Notes under the pieces: model-generated
Seen by the model: only the letters and a program-made list of their open reading frames with translations
Databases searched by the model: none
Told to the model about the DNA's origin: nothing
Position numbers and translations under genes: made by a program
Shown here: positions 9,670 through 18,129 of the stretch, in pieces
How positions within the stretch are numbered: the first letter of the stretch is position 1
Layout: every line of letters starts with the position of its first letter
Assembly (NCBI GenBank): GCA_027483505.1
Contig: JAIXUP010000043.1
Span: forward strand, 1-54,442
Source: Hyphomicrobiales bacterium
GTDB taxonomy: Bacteria; Pseudomonadota; Alphaproteobacteria; Rhizobiales; Beijerinckiaceae
DNA length: 54,442 nt
Direction: 5' to 3'

Positions 9670-10656
9670 TCAGCGGGCGGCTGCGGTGAAGCGCCTGTCA
9701 AACAACGCATCGACGGCCGCCGGGATGTTGGTGGCGGCCGGGAAGATGCCGGCTTCCTTCAGTGCTTCGCCGGCCGCGATGATCGAGTCGATCTGATCCT
9801 TACCCAGCGGGCCATGGGTCAGCTCGGTCCGCTCAAGCTGGCGCGCCACAACTGCGTCAGGCAGCTTGGTGAAGCTGACGAGCAGCTTTCTGAGTTCTTC
9901 CGGGTTGTCGAGCGACCACTTCCGGGCCTCCTCATAGGCGTTCAGCACGCTGCGGACGAGGGCAGGGTGCTTCTGGGCGAATTCCTCACGGACGTTGAGG
10001 ATGCCCCAGGTGTTGGCCTCCCGCTTGCGGTAGAACAGCCTTGCGCCGGATTCGATCTCGGCTGCGGCCATGATCGGGTCGAGACCGGCCCAGGCATCGA
10101 CGTCGCCGCGCTCAAGCGCAAGCTTGCCGTCGGCATGCTGCAGGAGAACGAGCCTCACGTCCCTTTCGGTCAGTTTCGCCTCAGCCAGCGCGCGCACCAG
10201 GAAGATATGGGGGTCGGTCCCGCGTGTGACGGCGACGCGCTTGCCCTTGAGGTCGGCGACCTGCGTGATGCCTGTCTTTGGCGTCGTCACGAGCGCTGTC
10301 CATTCCGGCCGGGAGAAGACATAGATGGCACGGATCGGATTGCCGTTGACGCGCCCGATCAGCGCCGCCGCGCCGGCGGTCGAGCCGAAGTCGAGCGATC
10401 CGGCATTGAGGAATTCCAGCGCCTTGTTTGAGCCGGCTGACTGAACCCAACGGACGCTGACGCCTTCCGCCGCGAGCGCCTTGTCGAGGATGCCGCGCTC
10501 CTTGAGGACAAGGCTGACCGGGTTGTAGGTGGCGAAGTCCACCCGGATTTCCTTCGGGCTCTGGGCAGAGGCGTTCGTTGAAACAAACGCGACGGTTGCG
10601 AGCGACGCCGCGATGCCGAGCACGTTACGACGATTGATGGTGGTGAAATTCGACAT
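9670..10656 (-). CDS. ABC transporter substrate-binding protein, SsuA type
   Basis: Periplasmic binding protein (NMT1/SsuA-like, 328 residues) and first gene of the transporter operon. The N-terminus has a Tat-like or long Sec signal (NRRNVLGIAASL, cleavage after about ASAQ). The mature part begins with IRVDFATYNPVSLVLKERG. SAGSNKALEFLNAGSLDFG and DLKGKRVAVTRGTDPH are hallmarks of the aliphatic sulfonate/taurine/nitrate binding family. The ribosome-binding site AAGGGAAAG precedes ATG 10656. Ligand specificity is unknown. Confidence 0.9.
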   Translation of the reverse strand: MSNFTTINRRNVLGIAASLATVAFVSTNASAQSPKEIRVDFATYNPVSLVLKERGILDKALAAEGVSVRWVQSAGSNKALEFLNAGSLDFGSTAGAAALIGRVNGNPIRAIYVFSRPEWTALVTTPKTGITQVADLKGKRVAVTRGTDPHIFLVRALAEAKLTERDVRLVLLQHADGKLALERGDVDAWAGLDPIMAAAEIESGARLFYRKREANTWGILNVREEFAQKHPALVRSVLNAYEEARKWSLDNPEELRKLLVSFTKLPDAVVARQLERTELTHGPLGKDQIDSIIAAGEALKEAGIFPAATNIPAAVDALFDRRFTAAAR

Positions 10657-11015
10657 GGTCTTTCCCTTTTTCTCAATTGCAGGGGGAAGTCATGTCAAAG
10701 CGCAGCAATTGCCGCCAATTCCACGTTCCCACCGCTTTAGCTGCACTTGTTTCGCGCCCGCAAGCTGCTGGCTCAAATCGGCGCGTGATCGTTTGATAAA
10801 CAGGACAATTCTGTTTGTCAAACAGGAATCGTTCGCTGATGTGAAATTATTTAATTCACATTCAGTATCGTATAATGCGCATCGCTGGCCAGCGTGCCGG
10901 TCGCGGGCGTTGCCCGCCGCCGTTCGGGCGCCGAAACCGCATGACAGGGCGCGGGCGAGTGTGGCATGCGGGTCCGTGCGGTTCGTCTGCTGCGCACATT
11001 CAGGTCCTGCTTTCG
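10657..11015. promoter_or_regulatory. divergent control region between ssuA-like and glnD
   Basis: A 359-bp spacer. Its glnD-proximal half is much more AT-rich than the surroundings. It holds a perfect 15-base palindrome, CTGTTTGTCAAACAG (10811-10825), with a further AAACAG half-site at 10798-10803. It also holds an inverted repeat GTGAA-N9-TTCAC (10841-10859) and a TATAAT (10871-10876) suited as a -10 for glnD. The palindrome looks like a regulator operator, for either the transporter or glnD. No protein-coding function is assigned to this stretch, although the glnD frame stays open back to ATG 10875. Confidence 0.5.
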
Positions 11016-13808
11016 ATGGTCATCGCTTCCACGCCTGCAACCGATCGTTTCCTCGCCAGCCCGAGGGAGGTCGTGGCCGAACTGGGGCGCGCCAACACCG
11101 GCATGAGCCTGAAGCCCGCTTTGGCGGATGTGCTCCGGACCGTTCTGGCCGAGGGGCGCGCGCAGGTTTCGGCGGTGCTGGCGCGACCGCGGTCGGGACT
11201 GGCCGCCGCCCACCGGCTGTCCGCAACGATGGACGCGATCATCATCGCGCTGCATGAGGCGGCGACGGGCCATCTGTATCGGGCGGACAACCCGTCCACA
11301 TCCGAACACATCGCGGTGGTCGCGGTCGGCGGATATGGCCGGGGAACGCTGGCGCAGGGCTCGGACATCGACCTGCTGTTCCTGTTTCCACACAAGCAGA
11401 CCGGCTGGGGCGAGAGTGTGGTGGAGAGCATGCTCTACCCGCTCTGGGACCTCCGGCTGAAAGTCGGGCATTCGACCCGTTCGGTCGATGACTGCGTGCG
11501 CGAGGCCCTGGCCGACATGACGACCCGCACCGCACTCCTGGAGGCGCGCCTGATCTGCGGCGACGCGGCGTTGTTCGCGGAGTTCCAGCGCCGTTTCGAC
11601 AATGACGTGATGAAGGGAACGATCCCGCAATTCGTGAACGCGAAGCTCGGGGAGCGTGAAACCCGCGTCAATCGCGCCGGCGCGTCGCGCTACATGGTCG
11701 AACCCAATGTGAAAGACGGCAAGGGCGGCCTGCGCGATCTCAACACGCTGTTCTGGATCGCCAAATACGCCTACCGCGTCAGGGACGCCAAGGACCTGGT
11801 CGGCGCCGGGTTGTTCACCGGCGAGGAGTTCGCCGCCTTCGAGCGTGCCGAGGATTTCCTGTGGCGCGTGCGCGGGCTGATGCATGTCATCGCGGGACGC
11901 GCCGAGGAGCGCCTGTCCTTTGATTTGCAGCGGCAGGTGGCGGCCCAGTTCCGTTATGCCGAACGGGCTGGCCAGTCGGGCGTCGAGCGCTTCATGAAGG
12001 CCTATTTCCTCGTGGCGAAAGACGTCGGCGACCTCACCGCCATCGTCTGCGCCGCGCTGGAAGCCCGCCACCACAAGCAGCGCCCGACGTTGCAGCGCAT
12101 TCTCAGCGGCCTCGGCATGAGCCGCCGCCGCACCGTGTCGCATGCCGGAACCGATTTTGCGCTTGAAAATGACCGCCTGACCACCATCAACGACCAGATC
12201 TTCGAGCTTGATCCGGTCAACCTGATCCGGCTTTATGCGGTCGCTGCGACGCAGGACCTCGCCATCCATCCGGACGCGACCCGCCTTGTGACGCGCTCGC
12301 TGAAGCTGATCACGCCGGCGCTCAGGGCGGACTCCGACGCCAACAAGCTGTTTCTCGATATCCTCACCTCGCGGCGCGCGCCCGAGACAGCGCTGCGCCG
12401 CATGAATGAGGCCGGGGTGCTGGGCCGCTTCATTCCGGATTTCGGACGTGTCGTGGCGATGATGCAGTTCAACATGTATCACCACTATACGGTCGATGAG
12501 CATCTGATCCGCTCGATCGGCATGCTGGCTGACATCGAGGCCGGGAAGATGGAGGCCGAGCACCCGCTGGCCAACCTGATTTTTCCGAGCATCGCCAACC
12601 GGCGCGCGCTCTATGTCGCCCTGTTCCTGCATGACATCGCCAAGGGCAGGCCGGATGACCACTCGCTCGCCGGCGCTGAGGTGGCGCGGCGGCTGTGTCC
12701 GCGGCTCGGACTGACCAGCGCGGAGACCGAAACCGTGGCCTGGCTTGTGGAGCACCACCTTGACATGTCGACCATCGCCCAGAGCCGCGATCTGGCCGAC
12801 CCCAAGACCATCCAGAGCTTCGCGGAGGTCGTGCAGACGCTCGAGCGGCTGAAGCTGCTGCTTGTGCTGACCGTCTGCGACATCCAGGCGGTTGGCCCGG
12901 GTGTCTGGAACGGGTGGAAGGGCGAACTGCTCAGGACGCTCTATTACGAAACCGAAGTGGTGCTGGCTGGCGGCCATTCGGCGATCGAGCGGCGCGAGCG
13001 GGTGGGGCGGAACCAGCGGGCGCTGGCCGGCGAACTCAGCGGTTGGACAGAGGCCGCCCGGCAGGCCTACACCGCCCGTCACTATCCGGCCTACTGGCTC
13101 AAGGTCGATCTGCCGCGCAAAATCAAGCACGCGGAGTTGCTTTCACGTGCCGACGCCACCGGCGTGACCACCGCCACCGCGGTCGAAACCGATAGCTTCC
13201 GGGGGGTGACGGAGCTTACGATCCTCGCCCCCGACCATCCGCGCCTGCTCGCGATCATCACCGGCGCCTGCGCCGCGACCGGCGGCAACATCGTTGACGC
13301 GCAGATCTTCACCACCACCGACGGGCTCGCGCTCGACACCATCTTCATCTCGCGCGCCTTCGAGCGTGACGATGACGAAATGCGGCGCGGCGAGCGAATC
13401 GCGATGGCGATCGAACGGGCGCTCAAGGGCGAGATCAAGATCGCGGACCTGGTGGCGCAGCGGCGCTCTCCACCGCCACGGGGCGGCACCTTCACGGTTG
13501 CACCCGAAGTGATCGTCGACAATTCGCTGTCGACGCGCCACACCGTGCTGCAGGTCTCCGGCCTTGACCGGCCCGGCCTGCTCTATGATCTGACCACCGC
13601 GATCGGCAAGCTCAACCTGAACATTGCCTCGGCGCATATCGCGACCTTCGGCGAGAAGGCGGTGGACGTGTTCTACGTTGTCGACCTCACCAACGCCAAA
13701 GTCGCCACGCCGCAGAGGCAGGCCAACATCCGCCGCACGCTGCTGGAGGTTTTCGCCGCCGAGCCTGTTGTCGCTTCGGACAAAGGGCCGGCAGCCCTGC
13801 GCGCTTGA
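11016..13808 (+). CDS. glnD: PII uridylyltransferase/uridylyl-removing enzyme
   Basis: Bifunctional nitrogen sensor that uridylylates PII proteins under low glutamine and removes UMP under high glutamine. Domains in order are a nucleotidyltransferase (GGYGRGTLAQGSDIDLLFL, with the paired Asp), the GlnD linker, an HD hydrolase domain (FLHDIAKGR), and two C-terminal ACT domains (ELTILAPDHPRLL and LQVSGLDRPGLLYDL). ATG 11016 gives 930 residues, near rhizobial GlnD length. The frame extends to ATG 10875 or 10941, but 10875 lies on the TATAAT, so the longest form is unlikely. grpE follows 70 bp later on the same strand. Confidence 0.95.
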   Translation: MVIASTPATDRFLASPREVVAELGRANTGMSLKPALADVLRTVLAEGRAQVSAVLARPRSGLAAAHRLSATMDAIIIALHEAATGHLYRADNPSTSEHIAVVAVGGYGRGTLAQGSDIDLLFLFPHKQTGWGESVVESMLYPLWDLRLKVGHSTRSVDDCVREALADMTTRTALLEARLICGDAALFAEFQRRFDNDVMKGTIPQFVNAKLGERETRVNRAGASRYMVEPNVKDGKGGLRDLNTLFWIAKYAYRVRDAKDLVGAGLFTGEEFAAFERAEDFLWRVRGLMHVIAGRAEERLSFDLQRQVAAQFRYAERAGQSGVERFMKAYFLVAKDVGDLTAIVCAALEARHHKQRPTLQRILSGLGMSRRRTVSHAGTDFALENDRLTTINDQIFELDPVNLIRLYAVAATQDLAIHPDATRLVTRSLKLITPALRADSDANKLFLDILTSRRAPETALRRMNEAGVLGRFIPDFGRVVAMMQFNMYHHYTVDEHLIRSIGMLADIEAGKMEAEHPLANLIFPSIANRRALYVALFLHDIAKGRPDDHSLAGAEVARRLCPRLGLTSAETETVAWLVEHHLDMSTIAQSRDLADPKTIQSFAEVVQTLERLKLLLVLTVCDIQAVGPGVWNGWKGELLRTLYYETEVVLAGGHSAIERRERVGRNQRALAGELSGWTEAARQAYTARHYPAYWLKVDLPRKIKHAELLSRADATGVTTATAVETDSFRGVTELTILAPDHPRLLAIITGACAATGGNIVDAQIFTTTDGLALDTIFISRAFERDDDEMRRGERIAMAIERALKGEIKIADLVAQRRSPPPRGGTFTVAPEVIVDNSLSTRHTVLQVSGLDRPGLLYDLTTAIGKLNLNIASAHIATFGEKAVDVFYVVDLTNAKVATPQRQANIRRTLLEVFAAEPVVASDKGPAALRA

Positions 13809-13878
13809 TTTTCGCTCCCGTAGCCCCGATATCGCGGACAGCGCGCTTTCACACGTTCCATGAAAACGAGACCAGACC

Positions 13879-14463
13879 GTGACAATTGATCCCAACACCC
13901 CTCCACATGTGTCCGAAGCCGGCATGAATGCTGCCGCCGGGGAGACAGAGGTCGACGCGATCGCTGTTCTGGAGGCCGAGAAGCTCGAGCTGAAGGACAA
14001 GCTTTTGCGCACCCTTGCCGACATGGAAAACCTGCGCCGCCGCACCGAGCGCGATATGGCCGACGCCAAGGCCTACGCCGTGACCAGCTTCGCGCGCGAC
14101 CTGGTCGGCGTCGCCGACAATCTGCGCAGGGCGCTCGAAAGCCTCGGCACCTCGGCACACGAGCACGATGCCGCCACCAAGACAATGGTCGAGGGCGTCG
14201 AGTTGACGGAACGCGAACTGCTCAAGTCACTCGACAAGCAAGGCGTCAAGAAGCTAGAGCCTCTCGGCCAGAAGTTCGATCCCAACCTGCATCAGGCGAT
14301 GTTCGAGGCGCCGGACCCAACCCAGCCGAAAGGCCACGTCGTCGCCGTGATCCAGTCAGGCTACGCGATCCACGGGCGGGTGCTGCGGCCGGCGCTGGTC
14401 GGGGTCTCATCCGGCGCGCCCAAGGTCGAGGCGGCCAGCGACGAGCCGCCATCGGCGGCCTGA
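13879..14463 (+). CDS. grpE: nucleotide exchange factor GrpE
   Basis: Co-chaperone that releases ADP from DnaK. The N-terminal long helix (about residues 25-75) contains [18 protein letters not shown]. The C-terminal beta domain contains [18 protein letters not shown] and the closing [17 protein letters not shown], both diagnostic. The start is GTG 13879; ATG 13924 is possible but would shorten the disordered tail. dnaK, dnaJ and hrcA are not in the window. No heat-shock sigma-32 promoter was recognised in the 70 bp after glnD, so expression may run on from glnD. Confidence 0.95.
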   Translation: MTIDPNTPPHVSEAGMNAAAGETEVDAIAVLEAEKLELKDKLLRTLADMENLRRRTERDMADAKAYAVTSFARDLVGVADNLRRALESLGTSAHEHDAATKTMVEGVELTERELLKSLDKQGVKKLEPLGQKFDPNLHQAMFEAPDPTQPKGHVVAVIQSGYAIHGRVLRPALVGVSSGAPKVEAASDEPPSAA

Positions 14464-14565
14464 TGGGCTCCGGCTCCCGTCCGGCAGTGGAGCGGCGCGC
14501 TGAGTTGATTCGATTTTGACCGTGGTCGCGGCTAGTGTTGCGCCGGGCGGGCGGAGCGGCAGGGC

Positions 14566-14889
14566 ATGATCTCGACGGACAGCGACATTCTGGGCATGGC
14601 CGAAACCTGGGCCCGTGAGGGGCGCGGGGTCGCGCTCGCAACGGTGACCGAAACCTGGGGCTCGGCGCCTCGCCCGGTCGGGTCGCATCTGGTGATCGAC
14701 GCAGACGGGACCTTTCTCGGCTCCGTGTCGGGCGGATGCGTGGAAGGCGCTGTGGTGAGCGAGGCCATCGATGTGATCGGCGACGGCAACGCGCGGACAC
14801 TCGAATTCGGGGTGGCCGATGAAACCGCCTGGCAGGTCGGGCTGTCCTGCGGCGGGCGGATCAAGGTCTATGTCGAGAGGATCTCCTGA
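14566..14889 (+). CDS. XdhC N-terminal-domain protein (XdhC/CoxI family)
   Basis: A 107-residue protein equal to the first domain of XdhC, a chaperone that handles and inserts sulfurated molybdenum cofactor into xanthine dehydrogenase-family hydroxylases. Motifs are VALATVTETWGSAPRPVGS, SGGCVEGAVV (conserved Cys) and GLSCGGRIKVYVE (second conserved Cys). GGAG precedes the ATG. The Rossmann half is a separate gene at 15520, with a LysE exporter gene between. The stop overlaps the start of the LysE gene (TGATG), so the set is one operon. Confidence 0.88.
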   Translation: MISTDSDILGMAETWAREGRGVALATVTETWGSAPRPVGSHLVIDADGTFLGSVSGGCVEGAVVSEAIDVIGDGNARTLEFGVADETAWQVGLSCGGRIKVYVERIS

Positions 14890-15518
14890 TGCCAAGCCCT
14901 GATGTTCTTCTGGCGTTCTTCGTCGCGACCGCTGTTTTCGCGTTCATGCCCGGCCCGGCAATGATCTATGTCGCGGCGCAGACCATGGCGCGCGGCCGGC
15001 GTGCGGGATGGTTTGCCGCCGTCGGCGTCTCAATCGGCGGGCTGGCCCATGTCGTGGCTGCAGCCGCAGGGCTGTCGGCGCTGTTTGCGCATGTTCCTGC
15101 CGCCTATGCCGTGCTAAAGCTTGCGGGCGCGCTCTACCTCGTCTGGCTGGGGGTGACCCTCATCCGGGCGCGCGTGGCGGGCGATGCCGCGACCGCCTTT
15201 CCTGAAAAGACCGCCGGACGGGCCTTTGTCGACAGCATGGTCGTCGAAATCCTCAATCCGAAGACCGCGATCTTCTTCCTGGCTTTCCTGCCGCAATTCG
15301 TTGACCCTGCGGCGGGCCTGCCGGTGTGGGTGCAGTTGCTGGCGCTTGGCCTCGTGGTCAACCTGATGTTCGGCCTGGGTGATGTCGTGGCGGTGCTCGG
15401 CGCTTCACTCATCATCGGCAAGATTGGCGCAAGCGAGAAGGCCCAACGCCTGATCCGCTGGGCCGGTGGCTCGCTGATGGTCGGCCTCGGGCTCAAATTG
15501 GCGACGGACCGCTCCTGA
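14889..15518 (+). CDS. LysE-family amino-acid/metabolite exporter
   Basis: Inner-membrane exporter of the LysE/RhtB family with about six helices in 209 residues. The family signature at the N-terminus is FMPGPAMIYVAAQTMARG. The later helices include IFFLAFLPQFVDPAAG and the C-terminal GGSLMVGLGLKLA. It is translationally coupled to the upstream XdhC half (TGATG) and ends two bases before the start of the second XdhC half. That position inside a cofactor-maturation operon is unusual and may be functional, perhaps exporting a product or toxic amino acid, but there is no direct evidence. Confidence 0.9.
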   Translation: MPSPDVLLAFFVATAVFAFMPGPAMIYVAAQTMARGRRAGWFAAVGVSIGGLAHVVAAAAGLSALFAHVPAAYAVLKLAGALYLVWLGVTLIRARVAGDAATAFPEKTAGRAFVDSMVVEILNPKTAIFFLAFLPQFVDPAAGLPVWVQLLALGLVVNLMFGLGDVVAVLGASLIIGKIGASEKAQRLIRWAGGSLMVGLGLKLATDRS

Positions 15519-15519
15519 G

Positions 15520-16242
15520 ATGGATCTGGCGCTCCTGTCCGCCCTCAATGTCGAACGCGCCGCGCGCCGCGCCTGCGTGCTGGTCACCGATCTCGGCGGG
15601 GGCGGGCAATGGCTGGTGCGCGAGGACGAGTTGGTCCGGGAACCCTGGGCATCGCGGCCCCTGTCCGCAGCGCTCAACGAGGCCCTCCGCTCCGGCAAGA
15701 GCGGCACGATCGAGAGCGAGGGGCGTGCGTTGTTCCTCAACGTGCAGGCGCCCCCCGTCAAGCTGGTGGTGACCGGAGCTGTCCATATCAGCCAGGCGCT
15801 TGTGTCGATGGCGCGCGAGCTGGCACTCGACATGACGGTGATCGATCCGCGCAGCGCCTTCGCCTCGCCCGAGCGGTTTCCCTCCGTTCGGCTGATCGCC
15901 GAATGGCCGGACGAGGCGCTGAAGCGCGTCCCGCTCGACCGCTATACGGCCTTCGTCGCGCTGACTCATGATCCGAAGATCGACGATCCGGCCCTTGAGG
16001 CCGCGTTGCGGTCAGCCTGCTTCTATGTCGGCGCACTCGGCTCGCGCAAGACGCACGCAAAGCGGGTCGAACGGCTGATGCAGGCCGGCTTCCTGTCTGA
16101 GGAAATCGCCCGCATCAGGGCGCCGATCGGTCTCAACATCGGCGCGGTCAGCCCCGCCGAGATTGCGCTGTCGATAATCGGCGAAATCGTGGCCACCCTG
16201 CGGGCCGACCGCCTCGCCGGCAGGGACCGGGCTGCGTCGTGA
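15520..16242 (+). CDS. XdhC C-terminal (Rossmann) domain protein
   Basis: A 240-residue protein matching the second part of XdhC. It has a Rossmann-like fold beginning VVTGAVHISQALVSMA, a conserved FYVGALGSRKTHAKR, and the closing IGLNIGAVSPAEIALSI. The N-terminal 90 residues carry a degenerate extra segment (VLVTDLGGGGQWLVRED). With the 107-residue protein at 14566 it should make up a complete split XdhC. The stop overlaps the GTG of the next gene by four bases, implying coupled translation with the cofactor cytidylyltransferase-like gene. Confidence 0.88.
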   Translation: MDLALLSALNVERAARRACVLVTDLGGGGQWLVREDELVREPWASRPLSAALNEALRSGKSGTIESEGRALFLNVQAPPVKLVVTGAVHISQALVSMARELALDMTVIDPRSAFASPERFPSVRLIAEWPDEALKRVPLDRYTAFVALTHDPKIDDPALEAALRSACFYVGALGSRKTHAKRVERLMQAGFLSEEIARIRAPIGLNIGAVSPAEIALSIIGEIVATLRADRLAGRDRAAS

Positions 16243-17849
16243 AGTTCGGACCGACCCCGGTCGACATGGCCGTTGGCGGGGTGGTCGCCCATGCCGTGCG
16301 CCGGGGCGAACTGGTCCTCAAGAAGGGTGTGGTCGTCACGCCGGAACACGCAAGGGCCCTGCGCGCGGCGGGCGTGACCGAGATCGTGGTCGCCATCATC
16401 GAGCCGGACGATCTTGATGAGAACGCAGCAGCAGGACAGCTGGCGCGCGCGGTCGCAGGCCCTGGCGTCGTGGTCGACGAGGCATTCACCGGCCGCGCCA
16501 ACCTGTTCGCCGAGGATGCGGGCCTTCTGATCGTTGAAAGGACTGCTATCGACGCCGCCAACATGGTCGACGAGGCCATCACGGTCGCAACACTGGCGCC
16601 GATGAAGAAGGTTTCGGTCGGGGAGATGATCGGCACGGTGAAGATCATCCCCTTTGCCGTTTCCGGTCGCCTGATCGCGGAGGCGTCCGCCAAGGCGCCC
16701 GGCGCGATCAGCCTCGCTCCGTTCAGGTCGCTGAAGGTCGGCGTCATCTCGACCGTCCTGCCGGGTCTGAAGCCTAGCGTTATCGACAAGACGCTCGCCG
16801 CCCTCGACGACCGCCTGCAGGGCCTGGCCCACTCGGCCCTGCACCATGACGCGCGCGTGCCCCATGATACCAGGGCGCTCGAGCAGGCGCTGCGCCAAAG
16901 CGTCGAGCGCGGGGTCGATCTGGTCGTGGTGTTTGGCGCCTCCGCCATCACCGACCGGCGCGACGTGGTGCCCGCCGCCATCGAGGAGGCCGGCGGGCGG
17001 ATCGAGCATCTGGGAATGCCGGTCGACCCCGGCAATCTTCTGCTGATCGGCGAGATCGCGGGCCTGCCTGTGATCGGCGCGCCCGGCTGCGCGCGCAGTC
17101 CCAAGGAGAACGGCTTCGACTGGGTGCTACAGCGGCTCAGCGCCGGGCTGGAGGTCACGCGTCACGACATCCAGTCGATGGGGGTCGGCGGGCTTCTGAT
17201 GGAGATCTTCTCGCGCCCGCAGCCGCGGTCACCGGCCGTGCACGCCAATCATCCGCAGGTCGCGGCCGTGGTGCTGGCGGCGGGCCATTCGACGCGCCTG
17301 GGCCGCAACAAGTTGCTGGAGCGCCTCGGCGGCAAGCCGGTTGTGCGCCATGTCGTCGAGGCCGCGCTCGCCTCGCGGGCAGGGCCGGCCATCGTCGTGC
17401 TTGGGCATCAGGCGCAGGAGGTCGCGATGGCGCTTGTGGGCCTTGATGTCACCTTTGTCGACAACCCGGACCATGCCAGCGGCATGGCCAGTTCGCTCCG
17501 GACCGGGATCGGGACCGTGCCGGACACCAGCGCCGCCGCGCTGGTCCTGCTCGGCGACATGCCTCTGGTCAATGCAGCCATCATCAACCGGCTGGTCGAC
17601 AACTACGCCGGCGAACCCTTGGCTGATGGCGTCGTGCCGGTGGCGGACGGGCGCCGGGCCAACCCGGTTCTGCTGTCTCGGGGGTTGTTTGACGCCGTCG
17701 CCAGCCTCGAAGGGGACACCGGAGCGCGCGCACTTCTGGCGCAGCCGGGCGCGCGCATCGTCGAGGTCAGCGTCGATGACGACGCGGTGCTGGTCGATGT
17801 CGACACCGAAGATGCGCTGGCCCGGGCGAAGGCGCTGATCGCCCGATGA
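16239..17849 (+). CDS. molybdopterin-binding domain / MobA-MocA-like nucleotidyltransferase fusion
   Basis: A two-domain protein of 536 residues. The first 330 or so residues resemble the MoeA/MogA-type molybdopterin-binding domain (VFGASAITDRRDVVPAAIE, MPVDPGNLLLIGE, IGAPGCARSPKENG). The last 200 are an NTP transferase like MocA/MobA, with AVVLAAGHSTRLGRNKL and LLGDMPLV. It probably attaches CMP to molybdopterin and delivers the cofactor to an XDH-family molybdenum hydroxylase with the split XdhC. GTG start, overlapping the previous stop. No hydroxylase subunits are in the window, so the client enzyme is elsewhere. Confidence 0.85.
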   Translation: MKFGPTPVDMAVGGVVAHAVRRGELVLKKGVVVTPEHARALRAAGVTEIVVAIIEPDDLDENAAAGQLARAVAGPGVVVDEAFTGRANLFAEDAGLLIVERTAIDAANMVDEAITVATLAPMKKVSVGEMIGTVKIIPFAVSGRLIAEASAKAPGAISLAPFRSLKVGVISTVLPGLKPSVIDKTLAALDDRLQGLAHSALHHDARVPHDTRALEQALRQSVERGVDLVVVFGASAITDRRDVVPAAIEEAGGRIEHLGMPVDPGNLLLIGEIAGLPVIGAPGCARSPKENGFDWVLQRLSAGLEVTRHDIQSMGVGGLLMEIFSRPQPRSPAVHANHPQVAAVVLAAGHSTRLGRNKLLERLGGKPVVRHVVEAALASRAGPAIVVLGHQAQEVAMALVGLDVTFVDNPDHASGMASSLRTGIGTVPDTSAAALVLLGDMPLVNAAIINRLVDNYAGEPLADGVVPVADGRRANPVLLSRGLFDAVASLEGDTGARALLAQPGARIVEVSVDDDAVLVDVDTEDALARAKALIAR

Positions 17850-18129
17850 CGCTCAGGCTGCCAGGCCGAACGGTTCTGCGCGGCTGAGAAGCGCGTCGAT
17901 CTCGCCGACCGGCGCCGGCCGAGAACCGGTGGACCTGCTGTTCATGGCAGCCGATGGCCCGGAGATACGGTGATGCCCAGCTGACGCGCATTTGACCCCC
18001 ATTTCGGCACGATGGCGGCGCTTTCCTGTGACAATAGCGAGAATTCGATAAAATCCAATCTATCGGCTTTACGCCACTGCAACCTATGGGCGTGCATAAC
18101 ACGTCGGTCTGCAATGGGATTGTCGTGTG

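Noticed and set aside
7897..10431. An 844-codon plus-strand open frame across the sulfonate-type importer.
   Set aside because: It lies opposite three well-supported transporter genes and has a repetitive Gln/Asp/Gly-rich composition typical of antisense frames; no domain was seen.
10851..13130. A 759-codon minus-strand open frame opposite glnD.
   Set aside because: It is fully antisense to a GlnD with intact domains, starts in the intergenic AT-rich block, and has no motif.
17850..18126. A possible gene remnant between the MoCo gene and the TadG-like gene.
   Set aside because: A short translated stretch looked protein-like but had no start codon, no ribosome-binding site and no recognisable family.
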